64,000 nt of DNA from Hymenobacter psoromatis (GCF_020012125.1 NZ_JAIFAG010000001.1:3224001-3288000), one strand, 5' to 3'. Counted from the first letter of the stretch, positions 17,216 through 25,697 are shown. Numbers and translations: made by a program. The notes: a model not told the origin generated them from the sequence alone.

Positions 17216-18478
17216 ATGAAAACCTGCTACCTCCTGCTGCTGAGTTTGCTGAGCGCTTACCCGGCGGCGGCCCGGCCGCCCGTGCGCAAGGTCGTGTTCC
17301 TCATCGCCGACGGCATTCCGGCCGATGTGCTGGAAGCGGCCCCGGTGCCGCACATCCGGCAGCTCATCACGGGCGGGGCTTATCTGAAAGCCCACGTGGG
17401 CGGCGAGGTGGGCACGTATACCGAGACGCCCACTATCTCGGCCCCCGGCTACAACGACCTGCTCACCGGCACCTGGGGCTACAAGCACAACGTGTGGGGC
17501 AACGCCATTAAAGCGCCCAACTATCACTACCCTACCATTTTTCGGGTGCTGAAAGAGCAGCAGCCGGCGCGCAAAATCGCCATCTTCTCGACCTGGACCG
17601 ATAACCGCACCAAGCTGGTGGGCGAGGGCCTGCCGGCGGTCGGCAACCTGCATTTCGATTACAAAGCCGATGGCTACGAACTAGATACCGTAGCCTACCC
17701 CCACGATAAAGGCAGCCGCTATACCCACGTCATTGACGATAAAGTGGTGGCCGAAGCCGCCCGGTGCCTGCGCCAAAACGGCCCCGACCTGTCGTGGGTA
17801 TACCTGGAGCACACCGACGACATGGGCCACCGCCACGGCGACAGCCCCGAACTGCGCGCCGCCGTAGGCTACCTCGACACCCAAATCGGCGAGCTGCAAG
17901 CGGCCCTGGCCTACCGCCGCCAGCACTTCGGCGAAGACTGGCTGCTGGTGCTCACCACCGACCACGGCCGCGACGCGGCCACCGGCCGCAACCACGGCGG
18001 GCAGTCGGCCCGCGAGCGCGCTACCTGGCTAGTGCTCAGCGATAAGAACGTGAACGCCTACGCCCGTCGCGAGCCGGTCGCCATCGTAGATATTTTGCCT
18101 ACCATCGCCCGGTTTATGCAAGTGTCCCTACCCCCCACTATGCAGCGCGAGCTGGACGGCGTGCCGCTGCTCGGCCCCGTGTCGGTGGCCGCGCCGCGGG
18201 TGGCGGCTGGCCCCGATAGCCTGCGCATCAGCTGGGAGGCCTTGGCCGCGAAGCCCGAACAAGTGCGGGTGTGGGCCACACCGACCAACAACTTCAAAAC
18301 CGGGGGCTCCGACGACTACGTGCTGCTGGGCACCGTGCCGACGGCCCGGCAGCGCCTGGCCATCAGCCGGTTGGCCTACCCCGCCGCCTTTTATAAAATC
18401 GTGGTCGAGGGCCAGCACAACACCGTGAATGCCTGGCTGATGCCCGCCGGGCCACCCACACCCGGCGGCACCGACTAG
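17216..18478 (+). CDS. Secreted alkaline-phosphatase-superfamily hydrolase (second of two) with C-terminal beta domain
   Basis: 420 residues, signal peptide ending near YPAAARP. Motifs: D32 in FLIADGIPAD, candidate nucleophile S75 in TISAPGYND, a metal cluster in YLEHTDDMGHRHG, and TTDHGRDAATGRNHGG. About residues 320-420 form a separate segment with strands like SLRISWEAL and YKIVVEG, resembling a fibronectin-III-like domain. Compared with the gene before it, the core motifs are alike but overall similarity is low, so the two likely split the work rather than duplicate it. It converges on the minus-strand hydrolase gene, the two stop codons overlapping at 18475-18478. Confidence 0.85.
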   Translation: MKTCYLLLLSLLSAYPAAARPPVRKVVFLIADGIPADVLEAAPVPHIRQLITGGAYLKAHVGGEVGTYTETPTISAPGYNDLLTGTWGYKHNVWGNAIKAPNYHYPTIFRVLKEQQPARKIAIFSTWTDNRTKLVGEGLPAVGNLHFDYKADGYELDTVAYPHDKGSRYTHVIDDKVVAEAARCLRQNGPDLSWVYLEHTDDMGHRHGDSPELRAAVGYLDTQIGELQAALAYRRQHFGEDWLLVLTTDHGRDAATGRNHGGQSARERATWLVLSDKNVNAYARREPVAIVDILPTIARFMQVSLPPTMQRELDGVPLLGPVSVAAPRVAAGPDSLRISWEALAAKPEQVRVWATPTNNFKTGGSDDYVLLGTVPTARQRLAISRLAYPAAFYKIVVEGQHNTVNAWLMPAGPPTPGGTD

Positions 18479-19212
18479 GCCGGCACCAGCTCGGCTTGCA
18501 GCTGCTGTTGCAACTCGGCCAGCGAAGCCAGCAGGCCATCGTTAGGGCAGGCGGCCAGCTGCGCGTGGGAATGGGTGCCGTTGACCACGCCCAGGCTGCG
18601 GGCGCAGCCGGCGCGGCGGCCCGACTCTAGGTCAGAGGGCGTGTCGCCCACGTTCCAGACCTGGCGCGGGTCGGTGATGCCGAAGGTCTGCATTGCCTGC
18701 TGAATCATGAGCGGGGCGGGGCGGCCCTCGGCTACTTCATCGCTGGCGATAGATAAGTCAATGACGGACTGCGCGCTACCCCGGTGCTGGGCGTTGAGGC
18801 CCACGTGCCAACCCAGGCGGCGCAGAATCAGGTCCGTCACCTCGCGGTAGAAGCCGGTGGTGAGGGCCAGGCGAATACCTTGGCTTTTGAGAAAGGCGAA
18901 CAGCTCCAGGCAGCCCGCCGTGGGCACGACTTCGGCGGTGCGGTAGTGGGTTTCCAGCACCTCCCGAAACACCTGGTACGAGTGGTCCACGCGGGCCGCC
19001 AGCTCGGCGGCGGGAGCATCGGCCCCGAGCTGCTCGCGCCAAAGCGTTTCAAACACGAAGCGCTTGGCCAGGCCCTGCACGGCCAGGATGCGGGCGGACG
19101 TAGCAGGCAGGCCGGTAGCGGCGGCGGCTTCGGCAAAGCAGGCTTCTACTTCGTGCTGGTCGCGCACGGTGGTACCCGCCATATCGAGTACGAGAAGTTG
19201 GGGAAGGGGCAT
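18475..19212 (-). CDS. PhnX-like HAD hydrolase (phosphonatase-like)
   Basis: 245 residues from the ATG at 19212, chosen because MPLPQLLVLDMAGTTVRD starts directly at the first HAD motif. D10 is the expected nucleophile, in the DxAGTTxxD context of phosphonatases. A helical cap follows, with GLAKRFVFETL placing K50 where PhnX has its Schiff-base lysine, judged by eye only. Motif II is LTTGF, and the metal site is WNVGDTPSDLESGRRAGC. PhnX hydrolyses phosphonoacetaldehyde; the TIGR03351-type relatives in phosphonate operons are less well defined. It is divergent from the XRE-cupin gene, sharing a 110-base promoter region. Confidence 0.85.
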   Translation of the reverse strand: MPLPQLLVLDMAGTTVRDQHEVEACFAEAAAATGLPATSARILAVQGLAKRFVFETLWREQLGADAPAAELAARVDHSYQVFREVLETHYRTAEVVPTAGCLELFAFLKSQGIRLALTTGFYREVTDLILRRLGWHVGLNAQHRGSAQSVIDLSIASDEVAEGRPAPLMIQQAMQTFGITDPRQVWNVGDTPSDLESGRRAGCARSLGVVNGTHSHAQLAACPNDGLLASLAELQQQLQAELVPA

Positions 19213-19225
19213 AAGGAGGCTTAAT

Positions 19226-19244
19226 TGTTGACAAATATGCAACA
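19226..19244. promoter_or_regulatory. Palindromic site TGTTG-N9-CAACA in a divergent promoter region
   Basis: TGTTGACAAATATGCAACA lies between the HAD hydrolase and the XRE-cupin regulator, which are transcribed away from each other. The left ten bases recur exactly (inverted) at 10103-10112, and the right ten recur (inverted) at 8551-8560 upstream of the permease. A candidate operator for the neighbouring XRE protein, by inference. Confidence 0.5.
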
Positions 19245-19284
19245 AATATACGCTCATCCCCGGCCCCTGGGCGCGGTCCCAATT

Positions 19285-19292
19285 CACCTTTG
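19285..19292 (+). promoter_or_regulatory. Probable -7 element CACCTTTG for the XRE-cupin gene
   Basis: Close to the TAnnTTTG consensus and 30 bases before the chosen ATG at 19323, a spacing like that of other promoters in this window. Confidence 0.4.
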
Positions 19293-19322
19293 CGTTATGC
19301 TTTTCGTCACCAACTTACCCGC

Positions 19323-19898
19323 ATGAAGCACGACAAGCTGAGTTTAATCGGCCTGCGCATCCTGGAAATGCGCAAAGCCAAGAAGATGAGCCTGCGCGAG
19401 CTGGCCAAGCGCAGTGGCCTTTCGGCGGGCCTGCTCTCCAAAATCGAGAATTTTCGCACCGTGCCTTCCCTTTCCGTACTGATTGAAATTGCTAACTCGC
19501 TAGAGGTGGATGTTTCGACGCTGGTGAAGAATATCAACGGCGACGTAGCCGCGCCCTACCTGCTGGTGCGCGCCCATGCGGGCCGCCCCGAAAAGCGCGA
19601 CGACTCCAAGGGCCTGCTCTACCACTACCTGCTCTCGCAGGACCTGGCCGGCTACAGCCTGCGCGTGAACGAGGTCATCATCAGCCCCGATACCTATCGC
19701 AAACCCCTTTCCACCAATGCCTTGGAGCTGGTGCACGTGCTGGAAGGCACGGTGCGCTACGGCTTCAAAGATGAAGAAGTGAGCCTGGAACCTGGTGATA
19801 CGCTGTACTTCGACGGCATTCTGGCGCACTCGGTGCGCAACGATACGCCGCAGCGCGCCCGGCTCTTCAAGGTGTATTTGCTGCGCCACACCGACTAG
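19323..19898 (+). CDS. XRE-family transcriptional regulator with C-terminal cupin
   Basis: 191 residues from the ATG at 19323. The N-terminal helix-turn-helix spans about residues 7-62: LRILEMRKAKKMSLRELAKR, then SGLSAGLLSKIENFRTVPSLS and LIEIANSLEVDVSTL. The C-terminal cupin fold runs from about residue 115, with LVHVLEGTVRYGF, LEPGDTLYFDGILAHSV and a final strand RLFKVYLL. Such fusions sense a small metabolite in the cupin and bind operator DNA as dimers. Its position, divergent from a phosphonatase-like gene and upstream of a flavoprotein, suggests local control of the phosphonate set. No effector can be named. Confidence 0.9.
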   Translation: MKHDKLSLIGLRILEMRKAKKMSLRELAKRSGLSAGLLSKIENFRTVPSLSVLIEIANSLEVDVSTLVKNINGDVAAPYLLVRAHAGRPEKRDDSKGLLYHYLLSQDLAGYSLRVNEVIISPDTYRKPLSTNALELVHVLEGTVRYGFKDEEVSLEPGDTLYFDGILAHSVRNDTPQRARLFKVYLLRHTD

Positions 19899-19992
19899 CG
19901 GCCGGCGGGGGGGTAGGGCAAGCCAGGCTAGGGCCGCCGGGCCGCAGAAATAACGCATTCGTAACGGCGGGCATAGTTTCCTATGAGGCAAC

Positions 19993-20007
19993 AAACCGTA
20001 GGTTTGC
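19993..20007 (+). promoter_or_regulatory. Promoter -7 element embedded in a perfect palindrome
   Basis: TAGGTTTG at 19999-20006 matches TAnnTTTG exactly, 29 bases before the flavoprotein ATG. It lies inside CAAACCGTAGGTTTG, a perfect 6+3+6 inverted repeat. TTTC about 18 bases upstream could serve as the -33 element. A protein bound to the palindrome would block the promoter. Confidence 0.5.
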
Positions 20008-20035
20008 GCCGCCGCCACAAGCAGGCGGCCTGCTC

Positions 20036-21190
20036 ATGGAAAACTCGTTTGATTTGATTGTGGTGGGGGCCGGGGCGCTGGGCGCTTTCCACGCCTACTT
20101 CGCCTTGCAGCGCGGCCTGAAGGTGCTGCTGCTGGAAAAGGACGCCCGCCCGATGGAAGCCACCGTGCGCAACTTCGGTCAGGTTATTACCTCCGGCATG
20201 GCCGCGGGCGAGTGGTTCGACTACGCCCGCGTGAGCCTCGAAACCTACCAGAAAATCCAGGCCGAATGCGATATTTCCATCCGGCAAAATGGCTCGCTCT
20301 ACCTGGCCTCGACCGCGCTGGAGCTGCAGGTACTGGCCGAAAAACACGCCCAGTACGCGGCCCTCGGCTACGCCTCGCGGCTGCTCACGGCGGCCGAGTG
20401 CCGGCAGCGCCTGCCCCCCGTGCGCGCCAGCTACTGCGTGGGTGGCCTGCTGTTTGAACAGGAAGTGACGGCCGAGCCCGACCTACTGATTCACAAGCTA
20501 CTGGCCTACCTAGTGGCGCGGTGGCAGCTCGACTACCGCCCCGCCACGCCGGTACTGGCCGTGACGGCCAACGCCAGCGGCTGTGAGGTGGCCGACGTGC
20601 ACGGCCAGCGCTACTGCGCCGCGCAGGTACTGGTCTGCAACGGCCGCGACTGCCAGCTGCTGTTCCCGGACGTGTTCGCCCAGAGCGACTTGCAGCTGGT
20701 TAAGCTTCAGATGCTGGCTACCTACCCCCTACCCCAGGTGCGGTTGCCGGGCTCGGTGCTCACCGGCCTGAGCATCCGGCGCTACCATGCCTTCCACGAC
20801 TGCCCCTCGTTTGCGCAGCTCCTGGCCGAGCCGATGGACGCCGACCTGCGGCAGTGGGGCATTCACCTCCTGTTTAAGCAGGCGCTGGATGGCTCCATCA
20901 TCGTGGGCGACACGCACGAGTACGCCGACCTGGCCGAGGCTGACAACCTGGATTTCAATAACTACGACCACCTCAACCAACTGATGCTGAGCGAAGCCCG
21001 CCGCATGCTGGACCTGCCCGATTGGCGCATGCAGCGCGCCTGGAATGGCTATTACGCGCAGAGCAAATCGGGCGAGGTATTTCAGCACTCGCCCGACCCG
21101 CGCATTCACATCGTCACCGGCATAGGGGGCAAGGGCATGACGAGCGCCTGCGGCTTTGCCGCCCACCATGTGGCGCAGCTGGCGCTTTAG
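20036..21190 (+). CDS. FAD-dependent oxidoreductase of the phosphonate-associated TIGR03364 type
   Basis: 384 residues, no signal peptide. The dinucleotide-binding motif is VVGAGALGAFHAYFALQRG with the acidic strand end LLLEKD. Then RNFGQVITSGMAAGEW, a pattern I associate with TIGR03364, GDTHEYADL, and a C-terminal FAD-closing segment VTGIGGKGMTSACGFA. It is a D-amino-acid-oxidase-like (DAO) fold. Family knowledge: these flavoproteins recur in phosphonate catabolic clusters, and characterised relatives oxidise aminoethylphosphonate or its N-alkyl derivatives. The presence beside PhnZ-like and PhnX-like genes supports a phosphonate role. Expressed from its own promoter, 137 bases after the regulator. 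Confidence 0.85.
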   Translation: MENSFDLIVVGAGALGAFHAYFALQRGLKVLLLEKDARPMEATVRNFGQVITSGMAAGEWFDYARVSLETYQKIQAECDISIRQNGSLYLASTALELQVLAEKHAQYAALGYASRLLTAAECRQRLPPVRASYCVGGLLFEQEVTAEPDLLIHKLLAYLVARWQLDYRPATPVLAVTANASGCEVADVHGQRYCAAQVLVCNGRDCQLLFPDVFAQSDLQLVKLQMLATYPLPQVRLPGSVLTGLSIRRYHAFHDCPSFAQLLAEPMDADLRQWGIHLLFKQALDGSIIVGDTHEYADLAEADNLDFNNYDHLNQLMLSEARRMLDLPDWRMQRAWNGYYAQSKSGEVFQHSPDPRIHIVTGIGGKGMTSACGFAAHHVAQLAL

Positions 21191-21239
21191 GTTGGGGAGG
21201 GCTGACGCAGAAGCCCTCAGTTTTTGCCTAACCGCACCA

Positions 21240-21278
21240 ACGTAGTGGCCGGCCAGCACCGGCCGCTACGCCTTTTTT
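21240..21278 (+). terminator. Intrinsic terminator after the flavoprotein gene
   Basis: CGTAGTGGCCGG and CCGGCCGCTACG form an 11-12 base-pair stem with a short CCAGCA loop, followed by CCTTTTTTCT. It would separate the phosphonate set from the sugar locus. Confidence 0.8.
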
Positions 21279-21299
21279 CTGACCTGACTAGCCCGCGTG

Positions 21300-21307
21300 T
21301 ATCTTTG
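21300..21307 (+). promoter_or_regulatory. Probable -7 element TATCTTTG of the hybrid sensor gene
   Basis: An exact TAnnTTTG match that lies inside the longest possible reading frame (from 21224) and ten bases before the GTG at 21317. This favours a late start and a very short or leaderless mRNA. Confidence 0.45.
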
Positions 21308-21316
21308 GGTGCATAC

Positions 21317-24088
21317 GTGCTTCCTTTCCCACCCATTTTGCGCTGGTATGGCTTGCTGCTGCTGGCGGTGCTGGGCGGCTGCGCCCCTACCCCCCCCGCG
21401 CCCACCTACCGCATCGGCTTTTCGCAGTGCACCACGGCCGATGCCTGGCGGCGGGCCATGCTGGCCGGGATGCAGAAGGAGCTGAGCTTCCACCCCGAGG
21501 TGCGGTTTGAGATGCTCGACGCGCACAACAACACCGACTTGCAGCAGCGGCAGGTGCGCGAGCTGCTGGCGCAGCACGTGGACCTGCTCATTATCTCGCC
21601 CAACCAGTCGGGGCCGCTCACGGCGCTTACGGAAGCGGCTTATAGCCAAGGTATTCCGGTTATTATCCTGGACCGGCGCACTACGTCTAAGCTCTACACG
21701 GCCTACGTGGGCGGCGACAACCTCGCCGTGGGCCGCGCGGCCGCGCACTACGCCGCCCGGCTACTGCGGCAGCGCGGGCAAGTGCTCGAAATCACGGGCC
21801 AGCCGGGCTCCTCACCGGCCACCGACCGCGCCCTGGGCTTTGAGCAAGCGCTGGCCGCCTACCCCCGGCTGCGGCTGGCGGCGCGGCTGGCCGGCGACTG
21901 GCAGCCCGCCTCGGTGCTGCGCCAGTTGCCGGCCGTGCTGCGCGCCCACCCCGCGGTAGACCTCATTTTTGCCCACAACGACCCGATGGCGCGGGCCGCC
22001 TACCAGGTGGTGCGGCAGCTGGGGCGCGGCGGGCAGGTGCGCATTATTGGGGTAGATGGGCTGCCGGGGCCGGGCAACGGCTTGCAACTGGTAGAAGATG
22101 GAGCGCTAAATGCGACGCTGCTCTACTCGCCAGGGGGCGAGGAGGCCATTCGCACGGCGCTACGCATTCTGCGCCACGAGCCGTATGCGAAGGAGAATAT
22201 TCTGGGCACGATGGTCGTGGACTCGACCAACGTGGGCACCATGCGCACCCAAACCGAGCAGCTGGCCGAGCAGCGCCAGGACCTGTGGCAGCAGCAGCAG
22301 CGGCTGCAGGCCGAGCTGCGGCGCTATGCCAGCCAGCGCACCACTGTGTATTTGCTGCTGGCCAGCCTGGCGCTGGCCCTGGGGCTGGGGGCCTGGGCGG
22401 CGCGCTCGTCGCGGCTCAACCGTCGCATCCGGCGGGAGCTGGAGAAGCGGAACGCCGAAATCAGCGCCCAGCGCAACCAGATTGCCCAGCTGGCCGAGGA
22501 AGCCCGCCGCACGGCCGCCGAGGCCGCCCGCGCCTCGGAGGCCAAGCTGCGGTTTTTCACCAATTTCTCGCACGAGCTGCGCACGCCGCTCACCCTCATT
22601 CTGGGGCCGGTGGAGGATATGCTAACCAACGCGGCCTACCTCACGCCCGGCCAGCAGCACGACCTGAAGCTGGTGCGTCGCAACGCCCAGCGCCTGCTGC
22701 GCTTAGTGAACCAGTTGCTCGATTTCCGCAAAATTGACGTGGGTAAGATGGCCGTGCGCGCCACCGAGGGCAACCTGGTAGAGTTCGTGCGCGAAATCAT
22801 GGACGTGTTTGAGAAAACCGCCCGCCAGCACGGCATTGCCCTGCGGTTTTTGCCCGCCGAGCCGGTTATCAGCCTCTGGTTTGATGGCGACATTCTGGAT
22901 AAGGTGTTTTTCAACCTCTTATCTAATGCCTTTAAATATACCCCCGACAGCGGCCAGATTACGGTGAGTATGCAGCGCGGGCCGGGCGACGTGGTGCGGG
23001 TGAGCGTGGCCGACACCGGCCGCGGCATCGCCGAGGCCGACCAGGCGCACATTCTGGAGTGGTTTTACCAGGGCAGCCAGCCCTCGGCCAATAGCTCGGG
23101 GCTGGGCCTGGCGCTAGCCGAGGGCCTCACCCGGCTACACGAGGGCCAACTCACGTTCAGGAGCCAGCCGGGCCAGGGCAGTACGTTTGAGGTAGCGCTG
23201 CCGCTGACCCGGCCCGCCACTTTTCAGGCGGTGGAGCCGGAGTCGTTCGCGCTCCCTACCCCCCCGCCGCGGCCCGACGACGAGCCCACCGAGCCGGCCC
23301 CTACCCCCCCGGCCCGCACCGATGCCACGGCCCTCATCATCGAGGACAATGCCGAGGTGCGCGACTTTCTGGTGCAGAAGCTCCAGCCGCACTTCCAGGT
23401 GAGCACGGCCGCCGACGGGGCTACTGGCCTGCGCCTAGCCGGCGAGGCCATCCCCGACGTGATTGTGTGCGACGTGACCCTGCCCGAAATGGACGGGCTG
23501 GCCGTGGCCGCCGCGCTTAAGGGCGACTGGCGCACCTCGCACATTCCGCTGGTGCTGCTCACGGCCCAGAGCGCGCCCGAGCAGCAGGTGGCCGGCGTGC
23601 AGGCCGGGGCCGACCTCTACCTCACCAAACCCTTCAACCCCGCCTTTTTGCTCGAAAGCCTGCGCACGCTGCTGCGCAACCGCGACCAGCAGCGCGAGCA
23701 CTTCCGGCGCGAGCTGAGCACCACCACCGCCACCGTGCCGCCGCAGCGAGTGGACCAGAAATTCCTGGCCGACCTCACGGCCATCATCGAGGCCAACCTT
23801 GACCAGCCCAGCCTGAGCGTGGACGACGTGGCCCGTAGCCTGGGCGTGTCGCAGATGCAGCTCTACCGCAAGGTGAAGGCGCTGCTCGGCACCGGCGTTA
23901 CGGACTATATCCAGAGCCTGCGCCTCACCAAGGCCCGGCTGTTGCTGCTGCAAGAGGGCACCACCATCGCGGAGGTGGCCTACCAGGCGGGCTTCTCCTC
24001 GCCCTCGTATTTCTCCACGGCCTTCAAGGCCAAGTACCAGGTGTCGCCCTCCGACTACAAGGCCCTGCACACCCCAGCCCGCGGCTGA
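21317..24088 (+). CDS. Hybrid two-component system protein: periplasmic sugar-binding sensor, histidine kinase, receiver and AraC output
   Basis: About 923 residues from the GTG at 21317; an earlier start at 21224 is possible but would place a promoter element inside the gene. The N-terminus LLLLAVLGGC looks like a signal or lipobox. About residues 25-300 form a periplasmic-binding-protein (LacI-like) sensor: YRIGFSQCTTADAWRRAM, LLIISPNQSGPL, LIFAHNDPMA. Then comes a coiled coil, a membrane helix TVYLLLASLALALGLGAW, the histidine box FSHELRTPLT (H419), an ATPase domain (NLLSNAFKYTP, DTGRGIAEAD), a receiver with D719 in VCDVTLPEMDG, and a C-terminal AraC domain. The layout matches fructose-sensing BT1754 of Bacteroides thetaiotaomicron, and the downstream fructokinase and GH32 support a fructose-type signal. 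Confidence 0.92.
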   Translation: MLPFPPILRWYGLLLLAVLGGCAPTPPAPTYRIGFSQCTTADAWRRAMLAGMQKELSFHPEVRFEMLDAHNNTDLQQRQVRELLAQHVDLLIISPNQSGPLTALTEAAYSQGIPVIILDRRTTSKLYTAYVGGDNLAVGRAAAHYAARLLRQRGQVLEITGQPGSSPATDRALGFEQALAAYPRLRLAARLAGDWQPASVLRQLPAVLRAHPAVDLIFAHNDPMARAAYQVVRQLGRGGQVRIIGVDGLPGPGNGLQLVEDGALNATLLYSPGGEEAIRTALRILRHEPYAKENILGTMVVDSTNVGTMRTQTEQLAEQRQDLWQQQQRLQAELRRYASQRTTVYLLLASLALALGLGAWAARSSRLNRRIRRELEKRNAEISAQRNQIAQLAEEARRTAAEAARASEAKLRFFTNFSHELRTPLTLILGPVEDMLTNAAYLTPGQQHDLKLVRRNAQRLLRLVNQLLDFRKIDVGKMAVRATEGNLVEFVREIMDVFEKTARQHGIALRFLPAEPVISLWFDGDILDKVFFNLLSNAFKYTPDSGQITVSMQRGPGDVVRVSVADTGRGIAEADQAHILEWFYQGSQPSANSSGLGLALAEGLTRLHEGQLTFRSQPGQGSTFEVALPLTRPATFQAVEPESFALPTPPPRPDDEPTEPAPTPPARTDATALIIEDNAEVRDFLVQKLQPHFQVSTAADGATGLRLAGEAIPDVIVCDVTLPEMDGLAVAAALKGDWRTSHIPLVLLTAQSAPEQQVAGVQAGADLYLTKPFNPAFLLESLRTLLRNRDQQREHFRRELSTTTATVPPQRVDQKFLADLTAIIEANLDQPSLSVDDVARSLGVSQMQLYRKVKALLGTGVTDYIQSLRLTKARLLLLQEGTTIAEVAYQAGFSSPSYFSTAFKAKYQVSPSDYKALHTPARG

Positions 24089-24292
24089 CGGATTTTTAAA
24101 AGCAGGGTAGAGAAAGTGAAAGCTGGCTGGCTGAAAAACCTGGTTATTTTAACTTTATTTATTGATAATAAGCGAGTTGCAGCTTACAGACGATTTTGTA
24201 AGAATCCTGCAATTATTTGAAAGAAAGCAGCAAGGCCGCGCCCTGGCTGAGCCGGACATTTGGGGTACCCCTTCCCACCCGCTTTCTTTCTG

Positions 24293-25606
24293 ATGCAGCG
24301 TAAAGTACTCTTCTGGTCCATCGTCACGGCGCTGGGCGGCTTCCTGTTCGGCTTCGACACAGCCGTGATTTCGGGGGCCGAGAAAGCCATTCAGCAGCTG
24401 TGGCAGCTGAGCGCGGTGGCGCACGGCTTCACCATTTCTATTGCCCTCATCGGCACGGTGATAGGGGCCATGTTCGGGGCCGTGCCGAGCGATGCGCTGG
24501 GCCGCCGCCAAACGCTGCGCTGGATTGCGGTGCTCTATTTGGTGTCGGCGGTAGGGGCGGCGCTGTCGCCAGCCTGGGTACCGTTTCTGGTGTTTCGCTT
24601 CCTGGGCGGGCTGGGGGTAGGGGCCTCGTCGGTCACGGCCCCGCTCTACATTTCCGAGATTTCGCCGGCCGAATCACGGGGCCGGCTGGTGGGCTTGTTC
24701 CAGTTCAACATCGTGTTCGGCATCCTGGCCGCCTACCTATCCAACTACCTACTGGCCAACGTCGGCGACCATTCGTGGCGGCTGATGCTGGGTGTGCAGG
24801 CAGTGCCGGCGCTGGCCTTTTTGCTGTTCCTGTTTCGGGTACCCGAAAGCCCACGCTGGCTGCTGCTGCACGGCCGCCTGGCTGAGGGTAGGGAGGTGCT
24901 ACAAATCATCAACCCCACTAACGTGGACGCTACGGTGGCCGCCATTCAGGCCAGCCAAGCCCAAGCCGCCGGGCAAAGCGAGTCGCTCTGGAGCCCCCAG
25001 TACCGCGCGCCGGTGCTGCTGGCAATGGCCTTCGCCTTCTTCAACCAGGTGTCGGGCATCAACGCCATTATTTACTACGCACCGCGCATTTTTGAGATGA
25101 CCGGGCGGGGTGAGAGCGCCGCTCTGCTATCGTCGGCGGGCATCGGGCTGGTCAATTTTGTCTTCACCTTATTGGGAGTCAATCTGATTGACCGCTTTGG
25201 GCGGCGCACGCTCATGTGGGTAGGCTCGGTGGGACTTATTGCCACGCTGGGGCTGGTGGCGCGGGCTTTTTACACCCAGCAGTTCGGCACGGTGCCGGGG
25301 CTACTATTCGCCTACATCGCCTTTTTCGCTTTCTCGCAGGGGGCGGTTATCTGGGTTTTCATCTCCGAGATTTTTCCCAACGCCGTGCGGGCCAAAGGCC
25401 AGGCGCTGGGCAGCTCCACGCACTGGGTTATGGCCACGGTCATCGCCTTCACCTTTCCTTGGTTTGCCGAGCACCTGGGCGGCGGCAGCACGTTCGCCTT
25501 CTTCTGCGCCATGATGGTCCTGCAGCTGGTTTTCGTGCTCCGCTTCATGCCTGAGACTAAAGGCACCAGTTTGGAGGGGGTAGAGAAGACCTTAGTCATG
25601 CACTAG
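24293..25606 (+). CDS. MFS sugar porter
   Basis: 437 residues from the ATG at 24293; the extension to 24260 lacks family features. Twelve helices with sugar-porter signatures: GGFLFGFDTAVISGA in helix 1, GRRQTLRW between helices 2 and 3, RFLGGLGVGASSVTAPLYISE, PESPRWLL after helix 6, FNQVSGINAIIYYAPRIFE in helix 7 and PETKGTSLE at the end. It carries a monosaccharide, by its setting probably fructose or glucose, across the inner membrane with protons. It lies between the hybrid sensor and the fructokinase gene. An AT-rich stretch at 24130-24230 upstream probably contains the promoter, but no clean -7 element is visible. Confidence 0.93.
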   Translation: MQRKVLFWSIVTALGGFLFGFDTAVISGAEKAIQQLWQLSAVAHGFTISIALIGTVIGAMFGAVPSDALGRRQTLRWIAVLYLVSAVGAALSPAWVPFLVFRFLGGLGVGASSVTAPLYISEISPAESRGRLVGLFQFNIVFGILAAYLSNYLLANVGDHSWRLMLGVQAVPALAFLLFLFRVPESPRWLLLHGRLAEGREVLQIINPTNVDATVAAIQASQAQAAGQSESLWSPQYRAPVLLAMAFAFFNQVSGINAIIYYAPRIFEMTGRGESAALLSSAGIGLVNFVFTLLGVNLIDRFGRRTLMWVGSVGLIATLGLVARAFYTQQFGTVPGLLFAYIAFFAFSQGAVIWVFISEIFPNAVRAKGQALGSSTHWVMATVIAFTFPWFAEHLGGGSTFAFFCAMMVLQLVFVLRFMPETKGTSLEGVEKTLVMH

Positions 25607-25609
25607 GCC

Positions 25610-25647
25610 CGTCTGTCATTGCTTCGCTACGCTCGCAATGACAGACG
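25610..25647. repeat. Short palindrome GTCATTGC-type repeat
   Basis: CGTCTGTCATTGC and GCAATGACAGACG are perfect inverted arms around TTCGCTACGCTC. It can act as a hairpin after the sugar-porter gene. The inner word resembles the TTGCGAGCGAAG repeat at 45303-45408. Confidence 0.75.
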
Positions 25648-25697
25648 ATTTAATTCCTGCCCCCTACCCTCTCCACCTCCTACCCCCCCACCCCAAC

